From Delphinapterus leucas (Eukaryota > Chordata > Mammalia > Artiodactyla > Monodontidae): a stretch of DNA of 64,000 nt. A model generated the notes under the pieces. The model worked only from the letters and a program-made list of their open reading frames with translations. It had not been told where the DNA came from and did not search any database. The stretch is from contig NW_022098072.1 of the NCBI RefSeq assembly GCF_002288925.2, forward strand, positions 20,746,489 to 20,810,488. The letters are read 5' to 3'. The position numbers were made by a program, and so were the translations under genes. Of this stretch, positions 42,650 through 55,275 are shown piece by piece (the stretch's first letter is position 1; each line of letters opens with the position of its first letter).

Positions 42650-45219
42650 AATATGTCTTCCTGCCATCTGGAAATACTTCTTGGATAACTGTATGGGGAA
42701 ACATTAGATGCACTGTGAGAAGCCAGTGGAAGGAGAGTTCTGGGGTGAGGATGGCTCTGGCTTCTGAAAATTACTCCAGCAGCCTCTCCTTATTTCTAGG
42801 GAGCCCTAAATAAATATAAGTTTTTAAACTCTCATTTTAAGTATTTTCAGAAAACCTGAATAGAAAGAAATCTCAGAGTGCACACCAGACTGCCATTCAG
42901 ACTGCTAGAAATAGATTTAAATTGTTAGGCTTAATGGAAATCTGGGTGAGGCACTATGATTTTTGAGAAACAAGAAGCCAGGCCGAAAGGAAATACCTGC
43001 TATAATTAGACAATATTAAGATTTAATCCAGTTAATACCAATGCAAATAGTTCTTCCTTTTTCTCTCTCTCTCTCCCTCCCTCCCTGTTTTTGTCCTTCA
43101 CTTCTCTTTTAAAACATTAAACCAATGTCTCTGAGATGATGCTTTTACATCACAAGTTAGATTGGGGTGATTTGTTCCCAAGGCAAAGAACTCCGGTCTT
43201 TTCCTAATTCATGAGGTGGGAGGTGGGGAAGGGTGGAGAGGGTGGGAAGTTAGGTTCATGGTATAATTTTTTTCAGTTTTAAGAATTTTTGTGTTACTTT
43301 TTCTTAAAAATAACCTGAAACACTTATGTGGACTAGAATCTAGACTCTTGTGTGAGGTGAGATCTGAGTTATCATTGAGTTTACTTATGAATAATTGAAG
43401 GTGTGCCACAAAGTGGCAGGACTCCAGTCATTCTGCCCTTAAAACAAGCTCAGAAACCACTGCCTGCAGAAGTGTGCTGAGACACCAGCTGTGTACCGTT
43501 CAGATTTTGGTCCAGGAGGGGAGCCACTGTGAGGTGTGGTTATGGTGACCCTCAGCTTCCCCGACTCGGCCAGCCCCAACTTGTCTGACCTTCCACGTAC
43601 ACTACTACACACCAGACCAGGAGACTTCCAGCCCCCATCTTCGTTCAGAAAACATTGTCATCGCAGGCAGTAGAACCTGCTCCAGGTAGGATGACCCAAA
43701 TACATCTCGGAGGATGTTGTTCTGGAATGACCTGGCAACGTCAAAAGGATTTAGGAAGTGCCTTCCTTGCTTGGGTATAGGAAGAGAGACTCTGTTGCTG
43801 GTCAACGAAGTCTTCTTTCTCTCTAGCACTCCTTAAATGAACCCAAAAGGCAGGCAAGACCTATGAGTAGAGTGTTAAACCTCATCAGTTTCACCTTCTG
43901 AGCCTGGCCATGACAGGGAGTCCATAGTCTAGGGATGGGGGGGGTACCCCAACTCCAGTTCAGGATGGAGAATCCATGAATATTTCCCCTGGAGCCCGAG
44001 GTCCCCCACCCCACTGTTTGCTGATGACCTGCGTGGGAGAAGATGACTTTCATCAAATTAGGTACAAGGGAGACACAGCCTATCTCACTGTATGCTTTGC
44101 TAAGGACAAAATCAATTCCCTGGGAATCAATAGTTGGTGGCATTTGAAGATCCCATCCCAAACCTCACCTCATTACACCAGGCCACTGTGTTCAATATTT
44201 GCACCACAGCTAAAGAGGGGTTAATGGGATCCAAATCCACCCTGTAGGTGATTGTCTTTTATCAATTCTAATAAGTCACCAGTATTGGCAGTTTGCAGGC
44301 CAATTTTTCAGAACAGCCAATATTTAATAGACTACCTCAGATGATTAAGTGAAATGATTTCTTGGAGCAGTCCCAGACGTAGCTCTAAAAGTTGTCTCAG
44401 CTAATTATCTCAAAAGGAGAGAATCAATGCCACTTGCCAGTTTAAAAATGGTTTCTGCCAAGATTAGGGATTCTAAATCTAGGCTCTACATGCCCAGAAG
44501 GTCTATGGTGAGGCCCCAGTGGGACAGTGAGAACCTTAGGTTTACACAAAGTCGTGTGCATTTACATCCGTGTTCATCAAATTCCCAAATGGATCCAGGA
44601 CCCTACAGAGGATAAAACTGCCAACCTGGATTTTGGGTGCCATTTGTTTTATAAGTCCATTTCTACAGTCTCTGATTAATTTTTCATTTTGATCTCTGCT
44701 TTTATCCTCTTACTCTATGTGGCCTTTATAAGTGGACCACTGTACCAAAAAAGCTACTAGCTGATTTATCAAACTGTTTTTGCAGCTAGGAAAGACACTG
44801 TATCATTTGTTTGGGAAGCTAACACCTCAGTGCCAGTTTCTCCCCTCCTTGCCCAGCATTAAGATGTTCAAATCTAAACCTGGAATAGTGTGGCCATGTT
44901 CAGCATCTTCAAAATAAAGGTAAACCTGAGATCCCCCCTCCACCCACAGATTACATTTAAAGTCAGATTTCCAAACATCCGAGGACAGTGTCTGTTTGAG
45001 TGTCTCAGTGGGATTACTAAATTACATTTGGCTTCCTGTGATGAGGTCTTTTCCTCCCCACACCCTGGCAATTACTTGCCAGTTAATACAATCAAGTAAC
45101 CACCTTACAGCAGTTTTTCATTTTGAATGTCAGGGTAACATTTTCCTCACTCTCCTCTACCCACAATTTCCTGTACTTTCAAGGCTTGGGCTGCCCCCCC
45201 TTCCCCTCTTATTCAGCTT
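42650..45219. other. unique sequence
   Basis: About 2.5 kb with no transposon I can name, one of the longer repeat-free stretches. A pyrimidine (CT)n run lies at 43,061-43,085. Small ORFs (60-112 codons) on both strands without domains. 43,850-44,400 might hold an old, unrecognised ERV or LTR fragment; not called. Confidence 0.4.
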
Positions 45220-45235
45220 AAAACTGGGCAGGGCT

Positions 45236-45474
45236 GGGCTTCCCTGGTGGCGCAGTGGTTGAGAGTCTGCCTGCCGATACAGGGGACACGGGTTCGTGCC
45301 CCCGTCCGGGAAGATCCCACATGCCGTGGAGCGGCTGGGCCCGTGAGCCATGGCAGCTGAGCCTGCGCGTCCAGAGCCTGTGCTCCGCAACGGGAGAGGC
45401 CACAACAGTGAGAGGCCCGCGTACCGCAAAGGAAAAGAGAAAAAAAAACAAACAAAAAACAACAACAACAACAA
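45236..45474 (+). mobile_element. CHR-2-like tRNA-derived SINE
   Basis: Full sense copy starting 'gggcttccctggtggcgc', with a long A-rich tail that has become an (AAC)n run (45,447-45,474). A perfect 16-bp target-site duplication, 'aaaactgggcagggct', lies at 45,220-45,235 and 45,475-45,490. It is the best duplication in the window, inserted into unique sequence. Confidence 0.97.
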
Positions 45475-45490
45475 AAAACTGGGCAGGGCT

Positions 45491-45915
45491 ATGGGTAGTG
45501 AAGAATATTCATGTGAACGTCTGAGTGAAGGACTTCTGCCTACTTCCTTTCTAAATGCACCAGTCAGATGGAAGCAGTAAGTTCAACAAGGGCTGCATAA
45601 AAAGCCTTACAAATCGGCAGGCTGTCATGTTTGGGAACCCAGATTACCTCCTGGCACTATCTGGTGTCTCCAGAAAACAAAGCCCTCCTGTTCAGGAAGT
45701 TCTTTACCACCTACGCATTCATTCCCTATTCCCCCCCAGGGCCCACCTGGGAGAGATGTTAGGTGGGGATGAGTCAGCAGCACCTGCATGGTGCTGTCCT
45801 CCTGGAAGAACTTGCACTGGTATCTCTGTCCATTTTTGTCCTAGTGACCGGCTCACCTCAGGTGGATGCAGGCAACCCTGATGACCTTCTACCCTAGTGC
45901 CAGAAGACTGAACTC
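45491..45915. other. unique sequence
   Basis: No gene or repeat recognised. A 108-codon plus-strand ORF (45,555-45,881) has no recognisable domain. Confidence 0.4.
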
Positions 45916-46080
45916 CCTTCCTTACTTTGCCGCTAGCTATGTGACCCCGGACAAGTTACTTAACGTCCTTCCACTGCTGTCAAATGGAGGTAATGATGTC
46001 GACATGACAGGGGTGTTGAGATGATTAACTTAGGTGAAATACACAAAGTCATTAGCATTTATGTTAGGTTTCTTCTCATT
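45916..46080 (+). repeat. MIR SINE
   Basis: 'gccgctagctatgtgacccc', 'ggacaagttacttaacgtcc' and 'gctgtcaaatggaggtaatg' give a sense MIR core; the tail is decayed. Confidence 0.75.
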
Positions 46081-47079
46081 CATAAACTGGGGATAATACT
46101 ACCTAACAATATATACTATACTATAATATGATATAATCCTATTTAGTAATAGCCTACGAAGGCTTGAACTCTGTGGAAGGCTGCAAGGAGTGAATGTGCC
46201 TCAGTATTTTAAAAAATGTGTGATTTGGAGGTTAAAACCTTTGAAACATGATGCCACAAAGGCATGAGTAAAACTACAGCAGGCTTTCCTAAAGTTTCTC
46301 CTTTTGGAACAAAAGAGAAAGTAAACTGACAAAGAGCCCTGAAATCAAATGTTTGGAAAACTCCACAGTGTGTATATTCCTTTTGGAGGTTCACATTACA
46401 CATTAGTATCTTAAAGTCCTGTGATTTAAAAAGAATGTTTATGATAAACTTGGTATTTTCACATTTACTTGACCACTTAATAAAAAGGACACTTTTATTC
46501 ATGTCACACTGTTCATATTCCTGATTCAATGTAACACACTTTGAGATATGCTAAATCACCCTATTCCTAGTGTAGGCTAACCAAGAATTGGATGACACCA
46601 ATTGCTGTGATAATTTTAGGGACAGATTTTAAATTGAATTGGAAATCAAAATGGGGGCGTTCTGTGACTATTCACTTAGTCATCGGAAAATTTTTAACTT
46701 ATGATTGAAAAAGATGGACTTCTCACAAAAGATGGGTTCTATATCTTCTGGATTCAGATATACCAGCATCTTGTTTAACCAAAAAAAATGTCATTTTTGA
46801 TGTATATGGATTTTTAAATCTAATATGTCTGGTACTCAGGATCATCAAGGCACACAAGAAAGAAGTAGAGAGACCTTTATCCAGATATTCACATATTTTT
46901 TGCCACCTTCAGCTGAAGCTGGATTGGGATGTTTGTTTTTGTCATCACAGTTGTGAACATTTTGTCTTTACCCAAGGACAAAAGCCTCCAGAGTTTCACA
47001 TCCAGCAGCTTATGCAAGAGGGTCTGTTGTTTATATATGCTACCCACTATGCATGTATTTTTCTTTTTAATCCTCCACA
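46081..47079. other. AT-rich unique sequence
   Basis: About 1 kb with no recognised gene or repeat. Low GC, with few ORFs (up to 106 codons, no domains). Confidence 0.45.
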
Positions 47080-47225
47080 CAACCTTTCAATGTAGGTATT
47101 ATTTCCTCCATCAGATGAGCAGACTGAGGCTCAAAGTCATTAGGTTAACTTGCTTATAGAAAGATGTGGAACCTGGGTCTCAAAAGCCATGTTGGCTAAC
47201 TAAAAAGCTTGTGCTCTTTCTAATC
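47080..47225 (-). repeat. MIR SINE fragment
   Basis: Antisense MIR: 'caatgtaggtattatttcct', 'cagatgagcagactgaggct' and 'gtggaacctgggtctcaaa'. Confidence 0.7.
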
Positions 47226-47335
47226 CTTATATCACCTTCACTCCTCTTCCCCAAGATGTCTGGAGCTTTCTGTGGTGGCAGGATCTCATATTCCACACCT
47301 TTTCTTACCTCCGTAAAGTTACACCTGTCTTAGTG

Positions 47336-47682
47336 CTATAGACTGAATGTTTGTGTCTCTCCAAAATTCATATATTGGAACCTAATCCTCAAAGTGATGG
47401 TATTAGGAGGTGGAGCCTCTGGGAAGGGATGAGATCATGAAGGTGGAGCCCTCATGAATGGGATTAGTACCCTCAGAGAGCTCCCTCATTCCTTCTGCCA
47501 TGTGAGGACACAGCAAATACACATATATGAACCAGGAAGTGAGCCCTCACCAGACATTGAATCTGCTGGTGACTTGATCTTGGACTTCCCAGCCTCCAGT
47601 ACTGTGAGAAATAAATTCTGTTGTTTAATAGCCACCCACACTCTGGCATTTTGATATAGCAGGCTGAATGGACTGAAACACT
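47336..47682 (+). mobile_element. MLT1-like solo LTR (ERVL-MaLR)
   Basis: 'gactgaatgtttgtgtctct', 'gatggtattaggaggtgg', 'agccctcatgaatgggatta', 'ccatgtgaggacacagcaaa', 'ctggtgacttgatcttgg' and 'gtgagaaataaattctgttg' (polyadenylation region) in order. Ends near 'aatggactgaaacactt'. Directly abutted by the L1M that follows. Confidence 0.85.
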
Positions 47683-47683
47683 T

Positions 47684-49415
47684 AGGAGGAAAACCATATG
47701 ATCATTTTAATCAATGCAAAAAAAAGCATTTGATAAAATTCAGCACCACTCATGATAAAAACTCTTAGCAACTAGAAACTTCAAGTTCATAAGGGCATCT
47801 ACAAAAAATCCAATAGCTAACACCTTACTTAATGGTAAAAGATTAAACTTTCTCCCTAAGATCAGAAGCGAGACAAGGTTACTTGCTTTCACTTCCACTC
47901 AATGTTGTACTAGAGGTCCTAGCCATTGCAGTCAGGTAAGAAAAAGAAATAAAAGGCATAAAGATCAAGAAAGAACAAATAAAACTCTCCCTGTTTGCAG
48001 ATGTTATGATTGTTTATATATAAAATCCCAAAGAATCTACAAAATAACTAATAGAACTAATAAGTGAATTTAGTACAGTTGCACAATACAAAATTATTAC
48101 AAGAAAATCAATTGTATTCTTATACAGTAGCGGCAAAAAATTGGAAAATGAGATTTTAAAAAAGCAATTCCATTTATAATAGCACCACAAAACATAAAAT
48201 AGTTATAAATAAGTCTAATAAAAGATGCTCAAGTCTTCCATGCTGAGAACTACAAATCACTGCTGAGAGAAATTAAAGATATAATTAAATGGAAAGCTCT
48301 ACTGTGTTCATTGATTGGAAGAATCAATGATATTGATTCTTATATTGAGAATATTGATTCAAAATGGATTCAATATTCTCCTTAAATTGATCTACAGATT
48401 CAACATATTCTCAATCAAAATCCCAGGAAGATCTTTTGTGAAGATTGACAAGCTTATTCTAAAATGTATATGGAGATGTAAAGAACATAGAATAACCAAA
48501 GCTAACTTTAAAAAGAACAAAGTTGGAGGACTTACTCTACCTGATTTTAAGACATTATATAGCTATAGTAATCAGGACAGCTTAGTGCAACTACTTTGAA
48601 AAATAGTTTGGTAGTCTATCAAAAAGTTAAATATCCAGGGCTTCCCTGGTGGCGCAGTGGTTGAGAGTCCGCCTGCCGATGCAGGGGACACGGGTTCGTG
48701 CCCCGGTCTGGGAAGATCCCACATGCCGCAGAGCGGCTGAACCCGTGAGCCATGGCTGCTGAGCCTGCGCGTCCGGAGCCTGTGCTCCGCAACAGGAGAG
48801 GCCACAACAGTGAGAGGCCTGCGTACCGAAAACAAAGAAAAAACAAGTTAAATATCCATCTACTAAATGACCTGGCCATTCTATTCCTAGGTATTTACCC
48901 AAGAGAAATGAAAACGTGTTCACAGAAGGCTTGTACCGAAATGTTCCTAGCAGCCTTATTTGAAATGGTTCCATATGGGTCAAAACACAAATGTCCATCA
49001 TAGGTAAATGGATAAAGAAACTATGGTGTATCAATATAATGGTATGTTTCTCAGCAAAAAAAGGAACAATCACTACATGCACAAACATGGATGAACCTTA
49101 AAATAATTATGCTGACTGAAAGAAGCCAGTTACCTTCTCATAAAAATACATGCATGATTTCATTTATTTCAAGGTTTTGAACACGCACACTAATCTATTG
49201 TGATAGAGAGCAGATCAGTGGCTGCCTCAGGAAGGAGGGAGAGGAAGGAATGGACTACACAAGGGCACAAGGAAACCTTCAGGGGTTATGGAAATAAATG
49301 TTCATTATCTTGATTGCGTTGATAGTTTCATGGGGTAAACATTTGCCCAAACTCATCAAGTTGTACAGTTTTAATTTCTGTGGTAAAGTCAGTTACCTTA
49401 GTAAAGTTGAAAAAC
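47684..49415 (+). mobile_element. L1M LINE, 5' truncated, with internal deletion and SINE insertion
   Basis: Starts inside the reverse-transcriptase region ('accatatgatcattttaatc'), passes the site of the FADD motif ('gtttgcagatgttatgattg', 47,993-48,012) and an ORF2 C-terminal frame at 48,315-48,599 ('KCIWRCKEHRITKANFKK'). Near 48,588 it jumps to the ORF2 terminus ('gaaaaatagtttggtagtct'), an internal deletion. After the SINE it ends with 'acccaagagaaatgaaaac' and a 3' UTR to about 49,415. Confidence 0.85.
48638..48844 (+). mobile_element. CHR-2-like tRNA-derived SINE
   Basis: Full sense copy with A box near its start and an A-rich tail. The 14-bp target-site duplication 'aagttaaatatcca' is at 48,624-48,637 and 48,845-48,858. 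Inserted in L1M just upstream of the ORF2 terminus. Confidence 0.96.
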
Positions 49416-50459
49416 ATTACACCTGTCCTGGCCCATGTGTTCAGAGCTTGTTCCCAGTTTCCTAAGGATCAGATCATAAGTAGTAAAATAACGGAGGGAC
49501 TTTTGAGAATTTAAAGGACCATCAAAGGCAGGAGTTTCCATGAAGATGAGACTCATTTTCTTTTTAAACAGGGTTCTTAGCATGGGAAAGCAAAGGAGCG
49601 TGTAGGCGCCTGTTGAAGGGATGTTAGCAGGCATTTGCTGTGCTCTGATGGTGCCTGGTGAACAGGACCTGGAGGTGCGGAGGTGCACTGATTGCATGAA
49701 GAGGCAGGTGGATGGCGGTGGGAGGTTGAATGACCCAGATGGTGCGGATGAGGGGCCTGACATCACCCAGAGGGTGGTGTCTACTGACAGCCACCTGCCC
49801 CTGCCTTGGCCCACTTCTGCTTGGCGTTTTCATCAGTGACTTAAATGAGAACATAAATTATATGCTTGTTAAATATACATTCAGCAAATAATCTATTGAG
49901 TCCTACAACATGACAGGCACTGTGCTGGCCCCGCACAGATAGATCTTGGGAGCAGACAACTGGGCCGCCCAGAGTTTGAACAAGAAAGAAAAGCAGTGAG
50001 ACATACATACTCACAAATAAGGTCAGGGGGCCGAGAGGCTGCATGAGTCTGGCCTTGGGTGGTTTGGGCTTTGGCTCTGAGAGGAGGGCAGCAAAGAGGA
50101 TTAGAGCCACAGAGTGACATGGGCAGGTTGGCGGTTAGAATTGACTTCTGCAGATACTGGAGGGGAGATGGTGAAGGTAGAGCAGGCAGGTGGCCCACGA
50201 GAGAGAGGAGGGGGCCTGAGCTGGACAAGGGGTGGGGGCCACGCACGCAGCCTCCCAAAGGTGCTACCCAGCCCTGACATCAGCCCCTGCGACAGTAGCC
50301 TGTGACACCATGCCGTCTTCCTGGAGGGTGGAAGCAGCAGGTCCCCTGCCCCTTGGTCCACCCCCGCTCTCCAGCTCAGGCTCTGCCCGTCCTGCTCTGT
50401 GACAGTGAGCATCGTGTGTCTGAGCTTATCTCTGATTGTCCCAACCTGTGCCCCTTAAA
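49416..50459. other. unique sequence with short ancient LINE traces
   Basis: 49,800-49,865 ('cttggcgttttcatcagtga', 'cttaaatgagaacataaat') resembles a reverse-transcriptase relic of the same old L3/CR1-like LINE type as 36,840-37,260. 49,885-49,930 ('attgagtcctacaacatgac', 'aggcactgtgctgg') is probably an antisense L2 scrap. The rest is GC-rich unique DNA with domain-free ORFs. Confidence 0.4.
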
Positions 50460-50630
50460 AAAGCATGTGGATTTTGGTGTCAACAGATTTGCCTACAAAT
50501 ATTGGCTCCATTACTTATTAGCTATGACTCTGGGCAAGTTTCTAAACTTTCTGAGCCTCCGTTTTCTCTCTATAAAATGGGCATAAAAGTATCTGCCCCG
50601 GTAGGATTATTATGAGGATTTAAGCCTTTT
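50460..50630 (+). repeat. MIR SINE
   Basis: 'ctccattacttattagctat', 'gactctgggcaagtttctaa', 'gagcctccgttttctctcta' and 'taggattattatgaggattt' in sense order. Confidence 0.85.
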
Positions 50631-50956
50631 TATTGTGTAAAATTTAGGCCTTTCCTCAGCTTTTGCCCCAGTGAGTCAGAATTGCTTTCTGGCCTTCATT
50701 TGAGACACAGGGACAGATGACAACAAAATTAGTAAATGTAAAAGATCGGAATTGGAAATGTTACACATTAGCTTCTAGGGCCAGGACATGTCTAGGCAGA
50801 TACAAGGTCCAGTGCAATCACCCTGTTCCATTTGGATGAACGTCATTAAAGCCTCGAGGTGGAGAGGTCCTCAGTGGCCCCCATGCTGAGCTGGAGGGGA
50901 TATCAGGGATGCCCTCTCCTGCATGACACAGGCTGTCCCATGCCAAAGACTCTTGC

Positions 50957-51166
50957 TTAGTGATTCTCAACTGAGGGATTTTGCCCTCCAAGAAACATCT
51001 GGCGATGTCTGGAGACATTTGGTTGTCATGACTAAAGAGTGATACTGGCTGCTGGTGGATAGAGGTCAGGGATGCTGTTAAATATCCTACATTGTACAGG
51101 ACAGTCCTCCACAACAAAGAATTACCCAGCCCCAAATGGCAATAGTGCCAAGATTGAGAAACCCTG
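50957..51166 (+). mobile_element. MER20-like hAT DNA transposon remnant
   Basis: Nearly full-length (about 210 bp): 'tagtgattctcaactgaggg', 'catctggcgatgtctggaga', 'catttggttgtcatgact', 'gtcagggatgctgttaaata', 'aggacagtcctccacaac' and the end 'gattgagaaaccctg', which complements the start. MER20 copies are reported as enhancers in endometrial cells of placental mammals. Nothing in this copy shows that activity directly. Confidence 0.85.
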
Positions 51167-51340
51167 GGCTAGTAAGAAAGCTGGATTCGAATTCCAGTTC
51201 TACCATTTGTAGCTGTGTGACTTTGGGCAAGTTACTTAACTTCTCTGTGTTTGTTTTTACATCTGTAAAATGAGGATGATAATAAGATTTAGTGCCCCGT
51301 AAGACTGTCATGAGCATTAAATGAATTCATACTATGTGCA
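51167..51340 (+). repeat. MIR SINE
   Basis: Immediately after MER20: 'gaattccagttctaccattt', 'gtagctgtgtgactttgggc', 'aagttacttaacttctctg' and 'catctgtaaaatgaggatga'. One of the best preserved MIR copies in the window. Confidence 0.9.
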
Positions 51341-53089
51341 GTGTTTAGATCTGTGACTGGGGCATGGGGAAACCCTATCTAGGAGTTTGGTATTGAACAA
51401 TCCCCTCATTAGAACCACCACTCAGAGGTCATAGCTCTTCCCCCAGGGCCTACCCTACCCCCAGGTAAGTCTTCTATTCTGTGGGCTATACACGCCCATT
51501 CTCTGTAACTGACACAGCTCCCAGACATGTTACCACGCTGGTCTCTTTGCTGGAAGGATTCTAGCATGTCATTATTAAAATAAGCCTCTCACAATTGTAC
51601 CCAACAAACCAGATGTCCTGAAAGCACAGAGGGACCATGCTATTGCCTTCCTGGACTAGATGAACCCTTTGATGAAGGCTGTCTCTGTGGGGTTGGCTTT
51701 TCTAACAAGAGCTGTGTGTTTGACCAGCTGGTACCTCCCTGCCTTTATTCCACAGAGGAGGGGTCCCAACAAACAGAGTGCTCTGGGTAGAAGTCACAGA
51801 GACTGAGGTGCTCCGATGATAAATGATGTACCAAAAAATAATTTTCACTTAGTCTAAAAGTTCAGTAAAACAAAACTCTGCTTTCCTTGAGGTAGAGTGG
51901 AGTGCTATTGAACTGGAAAGAACTTCCCGGAAAAGCCACGTCACCAAGTAGAGAGGCCCTGACATCTGCATGCCTCACTCCTCTCCGCTCCTCACTGCCC
52001 CTCACCTCCTCGGTGGGGTCATTAGTCTGATTCACTGTTTTTTATCATTTCCTAAACGCCTCAGGGAGTAGCCTCTTCTAGAAACAGGAGCCCATAAAAG
52101 ATTCTCCTTCGTCTAACAGTTTCATCCCACTGCAGCCTGGAGAGTGACTGTTTGACACATAAAACTGGGGCACCTGCTACAGTCAATAGCAAACTTCCCT
52201 AAGTCTCCGGGGAGCCCACTTAAGCATTCCTCCCATAGACCTCTGAGAGGATCTGTTAAACTGTAAAGGCTTCAGTTTGGTCCAGTTAACCTCACACTGG
52301 GCTAACTTCTGCCCTTAGCTGTGTGTTGGCAGTTACCGCTCATTCCAGGTACAGTAGTGGGCAGGTAACAGTGGAAATTAACTCGGTGGATTAAAGGAAA
52401 AAATGTTAGCCATGTCCTCCAAGCATGAGGGGAACAATAACTTGCTAAAGCATGCTGATCATAAGTGTACAGTCCACCCAGAAATCTTCATAAAAGCCAA
52501 ATCAAGTGGAAATGAAGTACATGGCCGACTCAGAACATGAGGGAGGTTTGCTTGTCTGTTTTACATTGTCAGGTGCTTTTTACTTGCAGAATGTATTGAA
52601 TGGCCATTCTTTTCAGCTCCTATGATTATGTCTGAATCAGCTCCTTTCAAGGCATGAAGCCTTTTTAAACAACGACAACAACAACCCAGTTTTCTTTGGA
52701 AATCCTTCACTCTAAGTTTACTGTTTCAGTGTAAGGCTGCCCTACCCAAGTGGGAAACCTACAGCCTGCTCTTTGCGTTCCCACTCAGCATCCTTTTGGG
52801 GTCTCCTCCCCACCCAGGATTACACTTTTCTTCGCATGCATTTGAATGGTGGTTTTTATCCGAGGGCTACGGTTTGTAACCAGATAATGGAAAATGGCAC
52901 TAGAACCATCAGCTCAGGCCCTGGAGAGCTGCGGTCCTCTGACCCAGCCACTCATGTGGAGGAATCGGGACCCAGATTCCAAACTGCTTTCCCGCAGAAC
53001 CCTGGAGTCCTCAGGGGGTTAAGGGGAAGGTGAGAGAAGCTGAGCAAATCCCAGCCCCTCTTCCTGTTCAACCAGAGCACCTCCACTTT
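51341..53089. other. unique sequence
   Basis: About 1.75 kb without a recognised repeat or gene. It contains only very short ORFs, so it is unlikely to be coding. Long repeat-free non-coding stretches may hold regulatory elements, but nothing specific can be shown here. Confidence 0.45.
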
Positions 53090-53440
53090 GATATATTTTT
53101 AACTTTTAAAGTTTAACATTTACATAGAAAAGTGCACCTATCCTAAATGTGCAGCTCAATGATTTTTACAAACTGTAAACACCTGTGGAACCAACCCAGC
53201 TCTAGAACATTTCCAGCCCCCGGGAGCCCCTGTGCTCTTTTTCAGTGCTGCCCTTGAAAGGGGAGCCACGCTCCTGATTTTTAACAGTATCTCATTGATA
53301 TTTCTATACACTGAGGCCCCACATAGGTTTTTTTTTTAAACTTTTTATTCTGAAATAATTATAGATTCACAGGAAGCCGCAAAGATAGTACAGCGAGGAA
53401 CATAGAGTTTTATATTCTTTTTCAGTGTTAAAAAAATCTT
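53090..53440 (-). mobile_element. L1M LINE 3' UTR fragments
   Basis: 'cagctcaatgatttttacaa', 'actgtaaacacctgtggaac' and 'ctagaacatttccagccccc' followed by 'actttttattctgaaataat' and 'atagattcacaggaagccgc' are complements of old L1M 3' ends. Probably two adjoining fragments. Confidence 0.6.
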
Positions 53441-53464
53441 TCTTCAAAAGAAGCTTAAAAAACC

Positions 53465-53650
53465 AGTGTTGTAGTAGAAAATGGAGAGGTTTTGGAGTCA
53501 GGCCTCATGGGGTTGAGTCCACATTCTTTCCCTTAGCAGCACGTGACCCAGACATGTCCCTTAACTGTCCTGAGCTGCAGATAAGGTTCATATCGCTTTC
53601 CTGCTGCTGGTAGGTTTAAAGAAGGTGAGACAGTACACGAGCGTGCCTGT
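53465..53650 (+). repeat. MIR SINE (diverged)
   Basis: 'agtagaaaatggagaggttt', 'tggagtcaggcctcatgggg' and 'catgtcccttaactgtcctg' approximate the sense MIR. Confidence 0.6.
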
Positions 53651-55275
53651 AAACTGGGGGGCGCTGCGTGGAGCTGCAGCTTCTGCAGGGCCGGGGCTCA
53701 GTGGAGCAGTGGAGGGAACAGGAGTGGTCCAGCACCGCCCGGCCGGCTGCAGCTTCGTTTGGGCTCCAGCCAGTGTCACAGAGCGCTTGGTTACCCCAGC
53801 TCTCCCGCCGTTCCTCTGCCTGCTCCCACTGCAGCCACAGCATCTCTCCAGCCGCTTGGGCAGGTGGGGTGCTGAGCAGGTGCAGCCGGGTGGAGGGGAG
53901 GCCTGACCCAGCAGGTTTGGGAGGCCACGTCCCACTCAGACTGCTGGGGCCAGTCCCTCACCTGTGGGCTGGCCATTGTGAAAGGCCACCCCACCTCCTA
54001 CCTGGGGGAAGGGTGTGTCTCTCTGCTCATTAAAGGAGAACTTCCACTATGGATGGGTAACAGAAGGCAGCCTCAAAGAGTGCCCTTACTAAACCAGAAG
54101 GAATCTGACGTCCTCTCACGACTGGGAGGGGAGCTGAGGGCGGCCGTCAGCCAGCTGGCCCTGAGTCATCCCAGGGAAGACAAGCTGAGCCCACATGACC
54201 CATCTCAGAGGCCTGAACCTGGGCAGATACGTGGCTGGAGCCACCTGAGAGAGAAATCTGGGTAGAGGGATCAACCGGTGGTTACCAAGCGACAAAGGCT
54301 GTGGGTTGGCTCCTGTCCGCTCTGCCCAGCTCAGGCTGTACTTGCCACACCTCCAGGCCAGAGAAGGGGACGGACGCGGAGGAAGAACTTGCTTCTTGTG
54401 TTGCCTGCCATCTTTCAGGCTTCACAATGTACACGCCAGTGCCACCTCTGGACACCAGTGCATGGCCTGATCTGCCTTTTTGAGGCAGCCACGCCATTCT
54501 GGGAAATGCCCCCTTTCCTTCCCGGGTGGTTAACCTTTCTGGGACACCGTAGGGTGGCAGTCTTTTAAGCCTAAGGTCAGGAGGCTCTGGGGCAGAAGGG
54601 TGAGGATGTGGATGGTGATAATGAGAATAATAACAAGAAGAGACAGGACGGCAGGGAGGAGCGTGAGCAACGTGGGAGAGAATTGTCCAACAAGACGTGA
54701 ACCTCATCTTCAAGTGGAAGAGGCAGAGGTCTAGATGGCCACAGTTAAGAGATGGCTTTCAAGGCTTGCTCCTGGCAGAACTTTGGTTAAGTATTAAAAT
54801 GATGATCCTGAAGTGGCAAAAGAGCTCTGCAGTTATTAATGCTGTTTCCCACCATGTACGCGGTACACAGGCATCCTCTGCCAGTAGTATTCCCAAGGCC
54901 AAATGCAGAAGCCAACGCAGACCATTTAATCTAATGGGAGACTAAATCTGCCATTTAACCCAGTGTTGGCAATTTAGCTTCAACAAAACCAGACACTCAC
55001 CTACGTGCCATAAGGTTTAAGGGGCTTTTATTAAGTTTCATATCTAGCTTATATTTAGTTTGGTTAAAGTCAAGAAACACAGTGAAATAATTTAAATCGA
55101 TGCTAAGAGGCTTGAGGGTTTGTTGTTTGTTTTTTTAAACGGAGAGACATACTTTTTACATTTTAGAAATGCTGCTCATGAGATAATATAACAATGAGAT
55201 AATGTAAGTGAAAGCCTGTCCAGCTGTGAAGCGCCATATAAATGTTCATCCTTATTGGGTTTTTTTTTTCTGTTT
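53651..55275. other. GC-rich then AT-rich unique sequence
   Basis: 53,650-54,560 is GC-rich with domain-free overlapping ORFs of 90-143 codons on both strands. 55,180-55,250 may be a MIR 3' scrap ('agcgccatataaatgttc'). No gene is supported. Confidence 0.4.

Noticed and set aside
53588..54033. GC-rich overlapping ORFs (93-121 codons) as a possible exon
   Set aside because: Both strands are open at once, no splice sites of note were found, and no domain is recognisable.
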